64,000 nucleotides of DNA from Streptomyces sp. CB02366 (GCF_001905905.1 NZ_LIVT01000007.1:186001-250000); one strand, 5' to 3'. Counted from the stretch's first letter, positions 7,801-19,220 are shown. Notes: generated by a model from the letters alone, not told the origin. Numbers and translations: made by a program.

Positions 7801-8538
7801 TCACCGGCGGGGACGCAGCCGGGGGCCCTCCGCCGGGGTCTCGCCCGAGACGACCCCGACCAGTTGCGCGCACACGTCGCGGAGCTTGACGTTGCGGTGC
7901 TGCGACGCGGTGCGCAGGATCCGCAGCGCCTCCTCGGAGGTGCAGCGGCGCTGCTGCATGACGATCCCGGCCGCCTGGTCGATCACCGCCCGTGACTGGA
8001 GGGCCGCTTCCAGGTCGGCGGTGAAGGTCCGGGCGTCCGCGAGCCGCTGGGCCAGTTCGAGGGCCCCCGTCGCCTGTGCGGCGAGGGCGCGCAGGGCGCT
8101 CAGATCGGCGTCCGCGAAGCCGTTCGCCCGGGGCGAGTACAGGTTGAGGGCGCCGGCGGTGTGGGTGTGCGCGGCGATCGGCAGCGACAGCGACGACAGG
8201 GTTCCGGAGGCGACGGCGAAGGCGGGGTAGCCGTTCCACCGGCGCTCCTCGCGCATGTCGGCCACGCTGACCTCGTGCCCCTCGCGCAGTGCCTCCAGGC
8301 AGGGGCCGGCGTCCTGCCCGTACTGCGCCTCGTCCAGCAGCGGCGCGCTGATGCCCGCGCTGGCCACGGTCAGGGGCCGGTCCTGGCGCTCCAGCGTGAT
8401 CCCGCAACCGTCCGCGGTGGGCGACATGAGCAGGGTGTTCTGCACCAGTGCCTGCAGGAACTCGTCCAGGGTGTCGGTGTCCAGCAGGAGCGACACGAGG
8501 TCGGGCGGCCCCGGAGCGAGGGCTCCGTCGTCGGTCAT
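7801..8538 (-). CDS. GAF and ANTAR domain protein (RNA-binding antiterminator type)
   Basis: A 245-residue two-domain regulator. Residues about 20-165 form a GAF sensory domain (DEAQYGQDAGPCLEALREG and the LSLPI strand are typical of actinobacterial members). Residues about 180-230 are an ANTAR domain with the characteristic LEAALQSRAVIDQAAGIVM and RRCTSEEALRILRTASQHRN helices, which in studied proteins bind twin hairpins in nascent RNA to prevent termination. It is soluble and cytoplasmic. A close paralogue lies divergently at 9108; the two align over their full length, indicating duplication. The signal bound by GAF and the RNA targets are unknown. Confidence 0.9.
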   Translation of the reverse strand: MTDDGALAPGPPDLVSLLLDTDTLDEFLQALVQNTLLMSPTADGCGITLERQDRPLTVASAGISAPLLDEAQYGQDAGPCLEALREGHEVSVADMREERRWNGYPAFAVASGTLSSLSLPIAAHTHTAGALNLYSPRANGFADADLSALRALAAQATGALELAQRLADARTFTADLEAALQSRAVIDQAAGIVMQQRRCTSEEALRILRTASQHRNVKLRDVCAQLVGVVSGETPAEGPRLRPRR

Positions 8539-9107
8539 GGTCGTTCCCTTCCGGGCGTGAACCCTGTGACCAGCATCGCACTATACGGGCCGCCTCGCGC
8601 CACCCTGCGGGGCGGCGTCGGCGAACGGGCGCCGACCCCCTGCGGGGCGGGCGGAGCTGACGAGCGCTCGGCTTCGCCGGGTGGGGCCGACCCCCGCCGG
8701 GTGAGAGGGCATAATGAGCGGCTGGAGGTCAGGAAACGGCCCGTGAAGATTCTTCCTGCCTCCGTGGAGTGTCCCGTGAACCTCTGTCCTCGCCGTCACG
8801 CAGTCCCTCCGGCCGCGCGCGCCTCGCGTGCCGCGCGCCCGCCCGGGCGCACGGTCCTCGGCCGACCACCCGTGACGAGGCTTCACCCCGCGGGCGTAGC
8901 GCCGACCGCCACCGCGCCGGCGCCCGGTGGTACGCCCGCCCCGCAGGGGCCCTCCCGCAGCAACGTCTGATTCCCCCACCGCCCCGCGCCCGGCGCCGCT
9001 CGGCCCGTCGCGTAGGTGGCGGCTGCCCCGTCCCGGCGGCCCGGACCGCGCCGCCCAGCTCTGCTCCGCCCGTCCCCGGGGCGGCCTACGCCCAGAACGA
9101 GATGATC
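8539..9107. other. Divergent intergenic region between the GAF-ANTAR paralogues
   Basis: 569 bases separating two divergent GAF-ANTAR genes. The open frames here encode only Arg/Pro/Ala-rich low-complexity sequence and are not credible. I found no SigB-type promoter or clear operator, so the promoters remain unidentified. Confidence 0.45.
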
Positions 9108-9836
9108 ATGACTGACAGGCCCGTGGCCGAGGCGCCGGACACGACCGCGCTGCTCCTGGAGACCTCGTCGCTCGACGAGTTCCTGCACGCCCTCGCCGCC
9201 GGCGCCCTCGCTCTGGTGGAAGCGGCCGACGGCTGCGGCATCACGCTGGAGCGGCAGGGGCGTCCCGTCACCGTGTCCAGCGTGGGGGCCAGCGCCACGA
9301 AGCTCGACGAGGCCCAGTACGGGCAGGACGACGGTCCGTGCCTCCAGGCGATGCGCACGGGTCTGGAGGTCAGCGTCCCGGACACCCTGCGGGAGACCCG
9401 CTGGGCCGACTACCCCGCCTACGCGGCGGTCTGCGGCGCCCGGTCCTCGCTCTCGCTGCCCATCGCGCCCCGCAGCCACACCTCCGGGGCCCTCAACCTG
9501 TACGCGCCCCTGCCGCACGCCTTCGACACCGCCGACCTGACGGCGCTGCGGCTGCTCACCGCGCAGGCCACCGGAGCCATCGCGCTGGCCCAGCGCATCT
9601 CGGACACAGAGGAGTTCGCCGCGGACCTGGAGGCGGCCCTGCGCTCGCGGACGGTCATCGACCAGGCGATCGGGGTGGTCATCGGCCAGCAGCGCTGCTC
9701 CCCGGAGAAGGCGTTCGACGTCCTGCGCACCGCCTCGCAGCACCGCAACATCAAACTGCGCGACCTCTGCGCCGAGTTGATCGCCAGCATCACCGGCGAG
9801 GTCCCGCCCGAGGGCCGGATCCAGCCCCGCGGCTGA
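9108..9836 (+). CDS. GAF and ANTAR domain protein, second paralogue
   Basis: A 242-residue protein with the same GAF plus ANTAR layout as the gene at 7801. GAF region: DEFLHALAAGALALVEAADG and DEAQYGQDDGPCLQAMRTG; ANTAR region: LEAALRSRTVIDQAIGVVIG, then QRCSPEKAFDVLRTASQHRN. ANTAR domains act as RNA-binding antiterminators. The frame is open far upstream but that part is low-complexity; the ATG at 9108 aligns with the start of the paralogue (both begin MTD), and ATG at 9102 is an alternative. The ribosome site is weak (GAACGAG). The gene is followed, after a SigB-type promoter, by the antiporter gene. Confidence 0.88.
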   Translation: MTDRPVAEAPDTTALLLETSSLDEFLHALAAGALALVEAADGCGITLERQGRPVTVSSVGASATKLDEAQYGQDDGPCLQAMRTGLEVSVPDTLRETRWADYPAYAAVCGARSSLSLPIAPRSHTSGALNLYAPLPHAFDTADLTALRLLTAQATGAIALAQRISDTEEFAADLEAALRSRTVIDQAIGVVIGQQRCSPEKAFDVLRTASQHRNIKLRDLCAELIASITGEVPPEGRIQPRG

Positions 9837-9865
9837 ACTCCGCCGCCCCCGCCCGTCGTGGGTTC

Positions 9866-9889
9866 GTTTGGACGGGCGCAGCGGGGTAC
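9866..9889 (+). promoter_or_regulatory. SigB-type promoter ahead of the antiporter
   Basis: GTTTGG starts at 9866 and GGGTAC spans 9884-9889, 14 bases after GTTT. It matches the SigB-group consensus exactly and lies just after the GAF-ANTAR stop and about 150 bases before the antiporter start, so it most likely makes the antiporter an osmotic or salt stress gene. Confidence 0.65.
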
Positions 9890-10042
9890 ACGGCGCGCGG
9901 AACCTTTCAGCGTCGGGGAGTCGCGGGGGAGCACGGCGTGAGCGCCGGACCTCCTCCCGTACCCGGAACGAGCCCGAGTCCCGTCCGCCGGGCCGCCGGC
10001 CGGACCGGCCCCGGCGACCCGGCGAGGAGGCTGAGCGCGGAC

Positions 10043-11299
10043 GTGTCGATCACCACTGAGGGCGCGGTGTACGGATGCCTCGGCATCGGGGCCTTCCTCG
10101 CCGCGGCGCTGCCCCGGCTGCTCTCCCGGCGACCGGTCTCCGTGCCGATCGTCTTCCTCGCCGCCGGAGTGGTCCTCTATCTGACCCCGCTGCCGCTGCC
10201 GGAGGTCGATCCGGTCGACAGCCGGGTCTGGGTGCACCACCTCACCGAGCTGTGCGTGATCGTCTCGCTGATGGGCGCGGGCCTCGCCATCAACCGCCCC
10301 TTCGGCCTGAGGTCCTGGGCCGCGACCTGGCGGCTGCTCGGCATCGCGATGCCGTTGACGATCGGTGCGACCGCGCTCGCCGCCTGGGCGCTCCTCGGCT
10401 GGCCGGCCTCGGCCGCGCTCCTGGTGGCGGCGGTCCTCGCGCCGACGGACCCGGTGCTCGCCGCCGAGGTGCGGGTGGGTGAGCCGTCCGCCGAGAAGGA
10501 GGACGAGGACGAGGTCCGCTTCGCGCTGACCAGCGAGGCCGGGTTCAACGACGGGCTGGCCTTTCCGTTCGTCCTCGCGGCCGTCGCCCTGGCCGCCGCC
10601 GGGGAGAACTGGGCCGGGGGATGGGCGGGCCACTGGCTCTGGAGCGATGTGCTCGTCCGGATCACGGTGGGCGCCGCGACCGGCCTCGCCGTCGGCCTGG
10701 CGCTGGGGCGCGTGCTCTTCCGGTCCCGCAGCCGGTCGCTGCGGCTGGCCGAACAGGGCGAGGGGTTCGTGGCGCTGGCGGCCACCTTCCTGGCCTACGG
10801 GGTCGCCGAGGCCCTGCACGGCTACGGCTTCCTCGCGGTCTTCGCCACCGCGTGCGCCCTGCGCAGGTCGGAGCACAGCCACGGCTACCACCGGGTGATG
10901 CACGCCTTCGTGGAACAGATCGAACGCCTGCTGATGGCCCTCCTGCTCTTCGGCGTGGGCGCCTTCGTCGCCTCGGGCGGCCTGGCCGCCCTCACCTGGC
11001 GCGGCGCGGCGCTCGGCGTGCTGCTGCACCTCCTCATCCGCCCGGCCACCGCCGTGATCGCCCAGCTGCGGGGGCCCGGACGCCCGAACGAGCGCGCCGC
11101 CGTCGCCTTCTTCGGCATCCGGGGCATCGGCTCGCTCTTCTACCTCGCCTACGCCTTCGGAGAGGGCGGCTTCGGGCCGTACGAGCGGGAGTTGTGGGCG
11201 GTCGTCGTCTTCGCCGTCCTGATATCCGTCGTAGTCCACGGGGTCGCGGCGGCGCCGGTCACCTCCTACCTCGACCGGCGCTCGGCGAAGGCCCCCTGA
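10043..11299 (+). CDS. Cation/proton antiporter, CPA1 (NhaP-like) type
   Basis: A 418-residue integral membrane protein with about 12 hydrophobic spans. It exchanges cytoplasmic sodium or potassium for protons. Family marks are APTDPVLAAEV, the core ion-site segment TSEAGFNDGLAFPFV (the ND pair matches the acidic site of CPA1 antiporters), and HGYGFLAVFATACALRR. A soluble insert, EVRVGEPSAEKEDEDEVRF, precedes the core. I chose GTG at 10043, which begins just before the first membrane span and has GGCGAGGAGG upstream at a slightly long spacing; the frame is open much further upstream but overlaps the ANTAR gene and is not membrane-like. The SigB-type promoter at 9866 suggests osmotic-stress control. 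Confidence 0.85.
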   Translation: MSITTEGAVYGCLGIGAFLAAALPRLLSRRPVSVPIVFLAAGVVLYLTPLPLPEVDPVDSRVWVHHLTELCVIVSLMGAGLAINRPFGLRSWAATWRLLGIAMPLTIGATALAAWALLGWPASAALLVAAVLAPTDPVLAAEVRVGEPSAEKEDEDEVRFALTSEAGFNDGLAFPFVLAAVALAAAGENWAGGWAGHWLWSDVLVRITVGAATGLAVGLALGRVLFRSRSRSLRLAEQGEGFVALAATFLAYGVAEALHGYGFLAVFATACALRRSEHSHGYHRVMHAFVEQIERLLMALLLFGVGAFVASGGLAALTWRGAALGVLLHLLIRPATAVIAQLRGPGRPNERAAVAFFGIRGIGSLFYLAYAFGEGGFGPYERELWAVVVFAVLISVVVHGVAAAPVTSYLDRRSAKAP

Positions 11300-11310
11300 C
11301 CCCTCCCTCC

Positions 11311-11393
11311 ACCTCCCGCGCGGGGGACGCCCGCGACCGGCACCGCGTCGACGCCGCCGAACTGCCCCCGCACCTCCCGCGCGGGGACGCCCG
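11311..11393. repeat. Pair of 22-23 base direct repeats
   Basis: The segment at 11311-11333 recurs at 11372-11393 with one base deleted. Each copy contains the self-complementary CCCGCGCGGG. The pair lies after the antiporter stop and may act as tandem weak hairpins at the transcript end. Confidence 0.45.
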
Positions 11394-11455
11394 GCCGAAG
11401 GCCCCCGCCCCCGGCCCCGGGTGAGCCGCGTCTCACCGGACCGCCGCGCCTTGCC

Positions 11456-11473
11456 TATGCAACGAGTTGCATA
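11456..11473. promoter_or_regulatory. PadR-type operator
   Basis: A perfect inverted repeat, TATGCAAC, GA, GTTGCATA, ends 13 bases before the start codon of the PadR regulator. The ATGCAAC/GTTGCAT half-sites are AT-richer than the surroundings and typical of winged-helix PadR sites. The position over the leader suggests autorepression of the regulator and the following acyl-CoA dehydrogenase gene. Confidence 0.7.
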
Positions 11474-11486
11474 CGAGGATCGCGGC

Positions 11487-12056
11487 ATGGCCCTCGACCA
11501 CGCGATCCTCGTCTCCCTGCTGGAGCGTCCCGGCTCCGGCTATGAGCTGGCCCGGCGGTTCGAGAGGTCCATCGGACACTTCTGGACCGCCACCCACCAG
11601 CAGATCTACCGCGTGCTCGGGCGGATGGTGGCCGACGGCCTCCTGCTCGTGCGCGAGGTGGAGCAGCAGGGCCGGCCGGACAAGAAGGAGTACTCCGTCA
11701 CCGGTCCCGGCCGCGCCGCCCTCGCCGCGTGGCTGCACAAACCGATCGAGCCGGAGAGCCTGCGGCACGACCTCGCCGTGAAGATCAGGGGCGCGGCCTT
11801 CGACGATCCGGCCGCCCTCATCCACGAGGTCGAGCGCCACCACCGGGCGCACCGGGAGCGGCTCGCGCACTACCTCGCCGGGGAGCGGCGCGACTTCACC
11901 GGCCCCGACGCCCCCGGCCCCCCGACCCCGGGCCAGGAGCTCCAGCACGTCGTCCTGCGCGGCGGCATCGCCTACGAGCGCATGACGATCGCCTGGCTCG
12001 ACGACGTGCTCGCCACGCTCCACCGGCTCGCGGCGCCGCCGGGGCCCGGCGCCTGA
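11487..12056 (+). CDS. PadR family transcriptional regulator
   Basis: A 189-residue PadR regulator: an N-terminal winged helix (ALDHAILVSLLERPGSGYEL, then HQQIYRVLGRMVADGL, then KKEYSVTGPGRAAL) and a C-terminal helical dimerisation segment (HDLAVKIRGAAFDD to the end). PadR proteins usually repress their own and neighbouring genes and release DNA on binding a phenolic or lipophilic ligand. The open frame extends 22 codons upstream across the palindrome; the ATG at 11487, which begins the typical MALDHAIL sequence and has GAGGAT ahead of it, is the likelier start. The acyl-CoA dehydrogenase gene starts 69 bases downstream on the same strand and is the likely target. Confidence 0.9.
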   Translation: MALDHAILVSLLERPGSGYELARRFERSIGHFWTATHQQIYRVLGRMVADGLLLVREVEQQGRPDKKEYSVTGPGRAALAAWLHKPIEPESLRHDLAVKIRGAAFDDPAALIHEVERHHRAHRERLAHYLAGERRDFTGPDAPGPPTPGQELQHVVLRGGIAYERMTIAWLDDVLATLHRLAAPPGPGA

Positions 12057-12125
12057 CCGACTGTCCCCACCCCCGGCCCCCTCCGTACCACCGACGACCC
12101 CTCACCCTCCCCGGAAGGCGACCTC

Positions 12126-13862
12126 ATGGCCGAGTCCACCTCCCTCCTGTTCAACCCGCGCACCTACGACCCCCGGCACTTCGACCCGGAGACCCGCAGG
12201 CTGCTGCGCGCCACGGTCGACTGGTTCGAGGCGCGCGGCAAACGACGGCTCATCGAGGACTACCGCTCCCGCGCCTGGCTGGGCGACTTCCTCGACTTCG
12301 CGGCGAAGGAGGGCCTGTTCGCCGCCTTCCTCACCCCCGCCTCCGCCGCTCCCGACGGCGACGGCGACCGGCGCTGGGACACGGCCCGCATCGCCGCCCT
12401 CAACGAGATCTTCGGGTTCTACGGCCTCGACTACTGGTACGCCTGGCAGGTGACCGTCCTCGGCCTCGGCCCGGTCTGGCAGAGCGACAACGCCGCCGCC
12501 CGCGACCGGGCGGCCGATCTCCTCGCCCAGGGCGAGGTGTTCGCCTTCGGCCTCTCCGAGAAGGCCCACGGCGCGGACATCTACTCCACCGACATGCTGC
12601 TGGAGCCGGACGGAGACGTGCCCGGCGGCTTCCGGGCCACGGGCTCCAAGTACTACATCGGCAACGGCAACGCCGCCGGACTCGTCTCCGTCTTCGGGCG
12701 CCGCACCGACGTAGAGGGGCCCGAGGGCTACGTCTTCTTCGCGGCCGACAGCCGCCACGAGGCGTACCGCCTGGTGAAGAACGTCGTCGACTCCTCCAAG
12801 TTCGTCAGCGAGTTCCGGCTGGAGGACTACCCGGTGGCCCCCGCCGACGTCCTGCACACGGGCCGCGCCGCCTTCGACGCCGCGCTCAACACCGTCAACG
12901 TCGGCAAGTTCAACCTCTGCACCGCCTCCATCGGCATCTGCGAGCACGCGATGTACGAGGCCGTCACCCACGCGAGCAGCCGCGTCCTCTACGGCCGTCC
13001 CGTCACCGCGTTCCCGCACGTGCGCCGCGAGCTGACCGACGCCTACGTCCGACTCGTCGGAATGAAGCTGTTCAGCGACCGGGCCGTCGACTACTTCCGC
13101 TCAGCCGGGCCCGACGACCGCCGCTACCTCCTCTTCAACCCGATGACGAAGATGAAGGTGACCACCGAGGGCGAGAAGGTCATCGACCTCCTGTGGGACG
13201 TCATCGCCGCCAAGGGCTTCGAGAAGGACACCTACTTCGCCCAGGCCGCCGTCGAGATCCGCGGACTTCCCAAGCTGGAGGGCACGGTCCACGTGAACCT
13301 CGCGCTGATCCTCAAGTTCATGCGGAACCACCTGCTGGACCCGGCCGACTATCCGCCCGTCCCCACCCGTCTCGACGCGGCCGACGACGCGTTCCTCTTC
13401 CGGCAGGGCCCGGCGCGCGGCCTCGGCTCCGTACGCTTCCACGACTGGCGCACCGCGTTCGACGCGTACGCCGCGGTGCCGAACGTCGCCCGCTTCCGGG
13501 AGCAGGCCGACGCCCTGTGCGCCTTCGTGGAGACCGCCGCCCCCGGCGAGGAGCAGAGCCGCGACCTCGACCTCCTCCTCGCCGTCGGCCAGCTGTTCGC
13601 CCTGGTCGTCCACGGCCAGCTCATCCTGGAGCAGGCCCGCCTGACCGGCCTGGACGAGGAGCTGCTCGACGAGCTCTTCGCCGTCCTCGTACGCGACTTC
13701 TCCGCACACGCCGTCGAACTGCACGGCAAGGACTCCGCCACCGCGGCCCAGCAGGAGTGGGCGCTCGGCGCGGTCCGCCGCCCCGTCGTCGACACCGCCC
13801 GTTCGACCCGGATCTGGGAGCGCGTCGAGGCGCTGTCGGGGGCTTACGAGATGGCGCCGTAG
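12126..13862 (+). CDS. Acyl-CoA dehydrogenase family protein
   Basis: A 578-residue FAD enzyme of the acyl-CoA dehydrogenase fold, which introduces an alpha-beta double bond into an acyl-CoA thioester. Visible marks are the flavin-binding LSEKAHGADIYSTDM, the beta-domain GSKYYIGNGNAAG, and the C-terminal helical domain beginning FNLCTASIGICEHAMYEAV, with YGRPVTAFPHVRREL following. At 578 residues it is longer than classic enzymes (about 390), having an N-terminal extension and a C-terminal helical tail as in larger bacterial FadE-type proteins. GGAAGG lies ahead of the ATG. It probably forms an operon with the upstream PadR gene. Which acyl-CoA it uses is not evident. Confidence 0.87.
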   Translation: MAESTSLLFNPRTYDPRHFDPETRRLLRATVDWFEARGKRRLIEDYRSRAWLGDFLDFAAKEGLFAAFLTPASAAPDGDGDRRWDTARIAALNEIFGFYGLDYWYAWQVTVLGLGPVWQSDNAAARDRAADLLAQGEVFAFGLSEKAHGADIYSTDMLLEPDGDVPGGFRATGSKYYIGNGNAAGLVSVFGRRTDVEGPEGYVFFAADSRHEAYRLVKNVVDSSKFVSEFRLEDYPVAPADVLHTGRAAFDAALNTVNVGKFNLCTASIGICEHAMYEAVTHASSRVLYGRPVTAFPHVRRELTDAYVRLVGMKLFSDRAVDYFRSAGPDDRRYLLFNPMTKMKVTTEGEKVIDLLWDVIAAKGFEKDTYFAQAAVEIRGLPKLEGTVHVNLALILKFMRNHLLDPADYPPVPTRLDAADDAFLFRQGPARGLGSVRFHDWRTAFDAYAAVPNVARFREQADALCAFVETAAPGEEQSRDLDLLLAVGQLFALVVHGQLILEQARLTGLDEELLDELFAVLVRDFSAHAVELHGKDSATAAQQEWALGAVRRPVVDTARSTRIWERVEALSGAYEMAP

Positions 13863-14041
13863 CCTCACCGCCGGCCGGTGCGCGGTGGGCCCGGGGAGCC
13901 GGTCCGGCTCGGGGTGAGCGGGCCGGCCGGTCCGGCTCGCGGTGTGGGGGCCGCGGCGGGCGGCATCTCCGTTTGCGGGGTGGTGGACATCGCGTTTCAG
14001 TGAGAGAGGCCCTGTCCCCGCCCCTTCTCCCTGGAGCCGGC

Positions 14042-16618
<2,577 letters not shown>

Positions 16619-16636
16619 GCCGTACGGGAACGGAGC

Positions 16637-16671
16637 GGCGGGTCCGGGGCCCGGAAAGCCCCGGGCCCGCC
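16637..16671 (+). terminator. Hairpin terminator after the Clp ATPase gene
   Basis: Arms 16637-16650 and 16658-16671 pair over 14 bases with one G-T wobble, around a 7-base loop CCGGAAA. It lies 18 bases after the stop and between convergent genes, so it may also serve the minus-strand FdhF/YdeP gene. Confidence 0.6.
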
Positions 16672-16751
16672 GTCGCGTGTCCGCTCAGGTCGACCCGCGG
16701 GGGGACCGACGGCGGGGCGCTCCCGGACCCGCCGTCGCGCGTCCGCTCAGG
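16666..16751. repeat. 24-base direct repeat covering the end of the FdhF/YdeP gene
   Basis: The segment at 16666-16689 recurs at 16728-16751 with one mismatch, 62 bases apart. The second copy contains the stop codon of the minus-strand FdhF/YdeP gene, so the first looks like a duplicated gene end. Confidence 0.5.
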
Positions 16752-19098
16752 CCGCCGCCGGGACGATCGTCACCTTCACGTGCTTCATGATCGGCTGGTC
16801 GCTCTGGGTGCTGTAGTCGCCCAGCGCGCACAGCACGTTCATCTCCGGCATGTAACCGGCCGCGCAGCCGCGCGGAATGTCGTACGGAACCGCCGTGTAG
16901 CCCTTCAGGTACCGGTGGCTGCCGTCCTTCGCCGTGCTGGTGATGTCGACCGGGCCCATGTCCGCGATGCCGCGCTCGCGCATGTCGGCCCGGTTCATGA
17001 AGACCAGCGTGCGCAGGTTCTCGACGCCCCGGTAGCGGTCGTCGTCCGAGTAGATCGTGGTGTTCCACTGGTCGTGCGACCGCATGGTGCCCAGCGCCAG
17101 GGTGCCGGGCTCGGGCACGACGTCGGGCAGGGCGGCCGAGGAGAACTCGGCGCGCCCGGACGGTGTCAGGAAGACCAGTTCACGGGCGGGCTGCTTGATC
17201 CGGAAGCCCAGGGGCAGCCGGACCCGGCGGTTGAAGTCCTCGAAACCGTCCAGCACCACGGCCATCGTGTCCCGGATGCGGTCGTAGTCCTCGATGTACC
17301 AGTCCCAGGGCGTCCCGCTGTCCGGCAGGGCGGCACGTGCCATCCCGGCGACGATGGCCGGTTCGGACAGCAGGTGCGGGGAGGCCGGCCGCTTCATCCC
17401 GACGGACAGGTGGACCATGCTCATCGAGTCCTCGACGGACGTGCTCTGGATCCCCTTGCGCTGGTGGTCCTTCTCCGTGCGGCCCAGGCACGGCAGGATG
17501 AGCGCCGCCCGGCCGTGCACGACGTGGCTGCGGTTCAGCTTGGTGCTCACCTGCACCGTCAGATCGCACGAGCGCAGCGCCGCGTACGTGGCCGGGGTGT
17601 CGGGCGCGGCGAGTGCGAAGTTGCCGCCCATGGCGACGAACACCTTCACCTCGCCGTCCCGCATCGCCTGGACCGTGCGGACGGTGTCCAGCCCGTGTTC
17701 GCGGGGCGGGTCGATGCCGCAGGCGTCGGCGAGCCGGTCCAGGAACGCCTCGGCGGGGCGGTGGTCGACGCCGCAGGTGCGGTTGCCCTGGACGTTGCTG
17801 TGCCCGCGCACGGGGGAGGGGCCCGCGCCCTCCCGCCCGATGTTGCCGCGCAGCAGCAGGAGGTTGACGATCTCGCGGACCGTGTCGACGCCGTGCTCGT
17901 GCTGGGTGAGGCCCAGGCACCAGCTCACGATGGAGCGGTCGGCCTCCGTGTACACCCGCGCCGCCTCCAGGATGTCGGCGCGGCTCACGCCGGACTGGTG
18001 CTCCAGCTCCTCCCACGGGGTGGCCTCGCACAGCGCCCGGTACTCCTCGAACCCGGTGGTGTGCCGGTCGATGAACGTGGCGTCCAGCGCCCTGGGGTCG
18101 CCCGCCGACCGCTCCAGGACCGCCTTGGCCATACCGCGCAGCAGCGCCATGTCGCCGCCGATGCGCGGCTGGATGTTGAGCGTGCTGGTCCTCGTGGACC
18201 TGAACAGGGCCATGTCCAGAAAATCGTGCGGCACGATGGTGCGGGTGGCGGCCGCCTCCACCAGCGGGTTCACGTGCACGATCTGCGCGCCGCGGCGTTC
18301 GGCCGCGGCGAGCGCGGTGAGCATCCGGGGAGCGTTCGAGGCGGCGTTGACCCCGAGGATGAACAGGGCGTCGGCGGACTCCCAGTCCTTGAGGTCGACC
18401 GTCCCCTTCCCCGTCCCGAGGGAAGCCTGCAGGGCGCGCCCGCTGGCCTCGTGGCACATGTTGGAGCAGTCCGGCAGGTTGTTCGTGCCCAGCTCCCGGG
18501 CCATCAACTGGTAGAGGAAGGTGGCCTCGTTGCCCAGTCGGCCGGAGGTGTAGAACGCCGCGCGGTTCGGGTCGTCGAGCCCCCGCAGGGCGGCTCCGAC
18601 CACCTCGAACGCGTCCTTCCAGCTGATCGGGACGTAGTGGTCGGACTCCGGGTCGTACACCATCGGCTCGGTCAGCCGGCCCTGGTCCTCCAGGTCGTGG
18701 TCGCTCCACCCGGCCAGCTCGGTCACCGAGTGCGCGGCGAAGAACGCGCGGTCCACGCGCTTGCGGGTCATCTCCCAGGTGACGTGCTTGATGCCGTTCT
18801 CGCAGATGTCCAGGCGCAGGCCCTTGGTGTCGTCCGGCCACGCGCACCCCGGGCAGTCGAACCCGCCGTCCTCGTGGTTCATCCGCATGACGGCCCGCGG
18901 GCCGTCCACCGGTTCGCGCTCCTCCACCAGGACGCGGGCGACGCTCTTGGCCGCTCCCCAGCCCGCGGCGGGGTGGCGGTAGGGACGGACCCGCGGGGCG
19001 GCGCCGGGAGCGGGCCCCCTCCGGGACTCGACGGGCCCCTGCGATCCCTGCGATCCCTGAGGCTCCTGGGGTTCCTGTGTTGCGTTGTCGGTGCTCAC
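16747..19098 (-). CDS. FdhF/YdeP family molybdopterin oxidoreductase
   Basis: A 783-residue member of the DMSO-reductase-type molybdoenzymes, specifically the FdhF/YdeP family, related to the alpha subunit of formate dehydrogenase. Typical segments are FDCPGCAWPDD near the N terminus, NNLPDCSNMCHEASGRAL, the molybdopterin-binding LFILGVNAASNAPRML, RGNIGREGAGPSPVRGHSNV and the C-terminal cofactor-binding domain (FLTPSGRAEFSS to the end). Members bind bis-MGD; E. coli YdeP contributes to acid resistance but the reaction is not established. The first 35 residues are a low-complexity Gln/Pro/Gly segment with no Tat signal, so it is cytoplasmic. Start is GTG at 19098 with GGAAG ahead. No FdhD gene is adjacent. 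Confidence 0.9.
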   Translation of the reverse strand: MSTDNATQEPQEPQGSQGSQGPVESRRGPAPGAAPRVRPYRHPAAGWGAAKSVARVLVEEREPVDGPRAVMRMNHEDGGFDCPGCAWPDDTKGLRLDICENGIKHVTWEMTRKRVDRAFFAAHSVTELAGWSDHDLEDQGRLTEPMVYDPESDHYVPISWKDAFEVVGAALRGLDDPNRAAFYTSGRLGNEATFLYQLMARELGTNNLPDCSNMCHEASGRALQASLGTGKGTVDLKDWESADALFILGVNAASNAPRMLTALAAAERRGAQIVHVNPLVEAAATRTIVPHDFLDMALFRSTRTSTLNIQPRIGGDMALLRGMAKAVLERSAGDPRALDATFIDRHTTGFEEYRALCEATPWEELEHQSGVSRADILEAARVYTEADRSIVSWCLGLTQHEHGVDTVREIVNLLLLRGNIGREGAGPSPVRGHSNVQGNRTCGVDHRPAEAFLDRLADACGIDPPREHGLDTVRTVQAMRDGEVKVFVAMGGNFALAAPDTPATYAALRSCDLTVQVSTKLNRSHVVHGRAALILPCLGRTEKDHQRKGIQSTSVEDSMSMVHLSVGMKRPASPHLLSEPAIVAGMARAALPDSGTPWDWYIEDYDRIRDTMAVVLDGFEDFNRRVRLPLGFRIKQPARELVFLTPSGRAEFSSAALPDVVPEPGTLALGTMRSHDQWNTTIYSDDDRYRGVENLRTLVFMNRADMRERGIADMGPVDITSTAKDGSHRYLKGYTAVPYDIPRGCAAGYMPEMNVLCALGDYSTQSDQPIMKHVKVTIVPAAA

Positions 19099-19220
19099 GG
19101 CACTTCCACCCTTTCACCGGCGGGGGCGGCGGGCCCGATGGGCATGGTGGGGCGAAACGGGTCCTTTCGGCAGGCTATGCCGGGTGATTCCCGGCTGCCA
19201 GTCGTCGCCCGGCTCCTCCC

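Noticed and set aside
9338..10042. Upstream extension of the antiporter frame
   Set aside because: It overlaps the GAF-ANTAR gene in another frame and is Arg/Pro-rich; the membrane protein starts at 10043.
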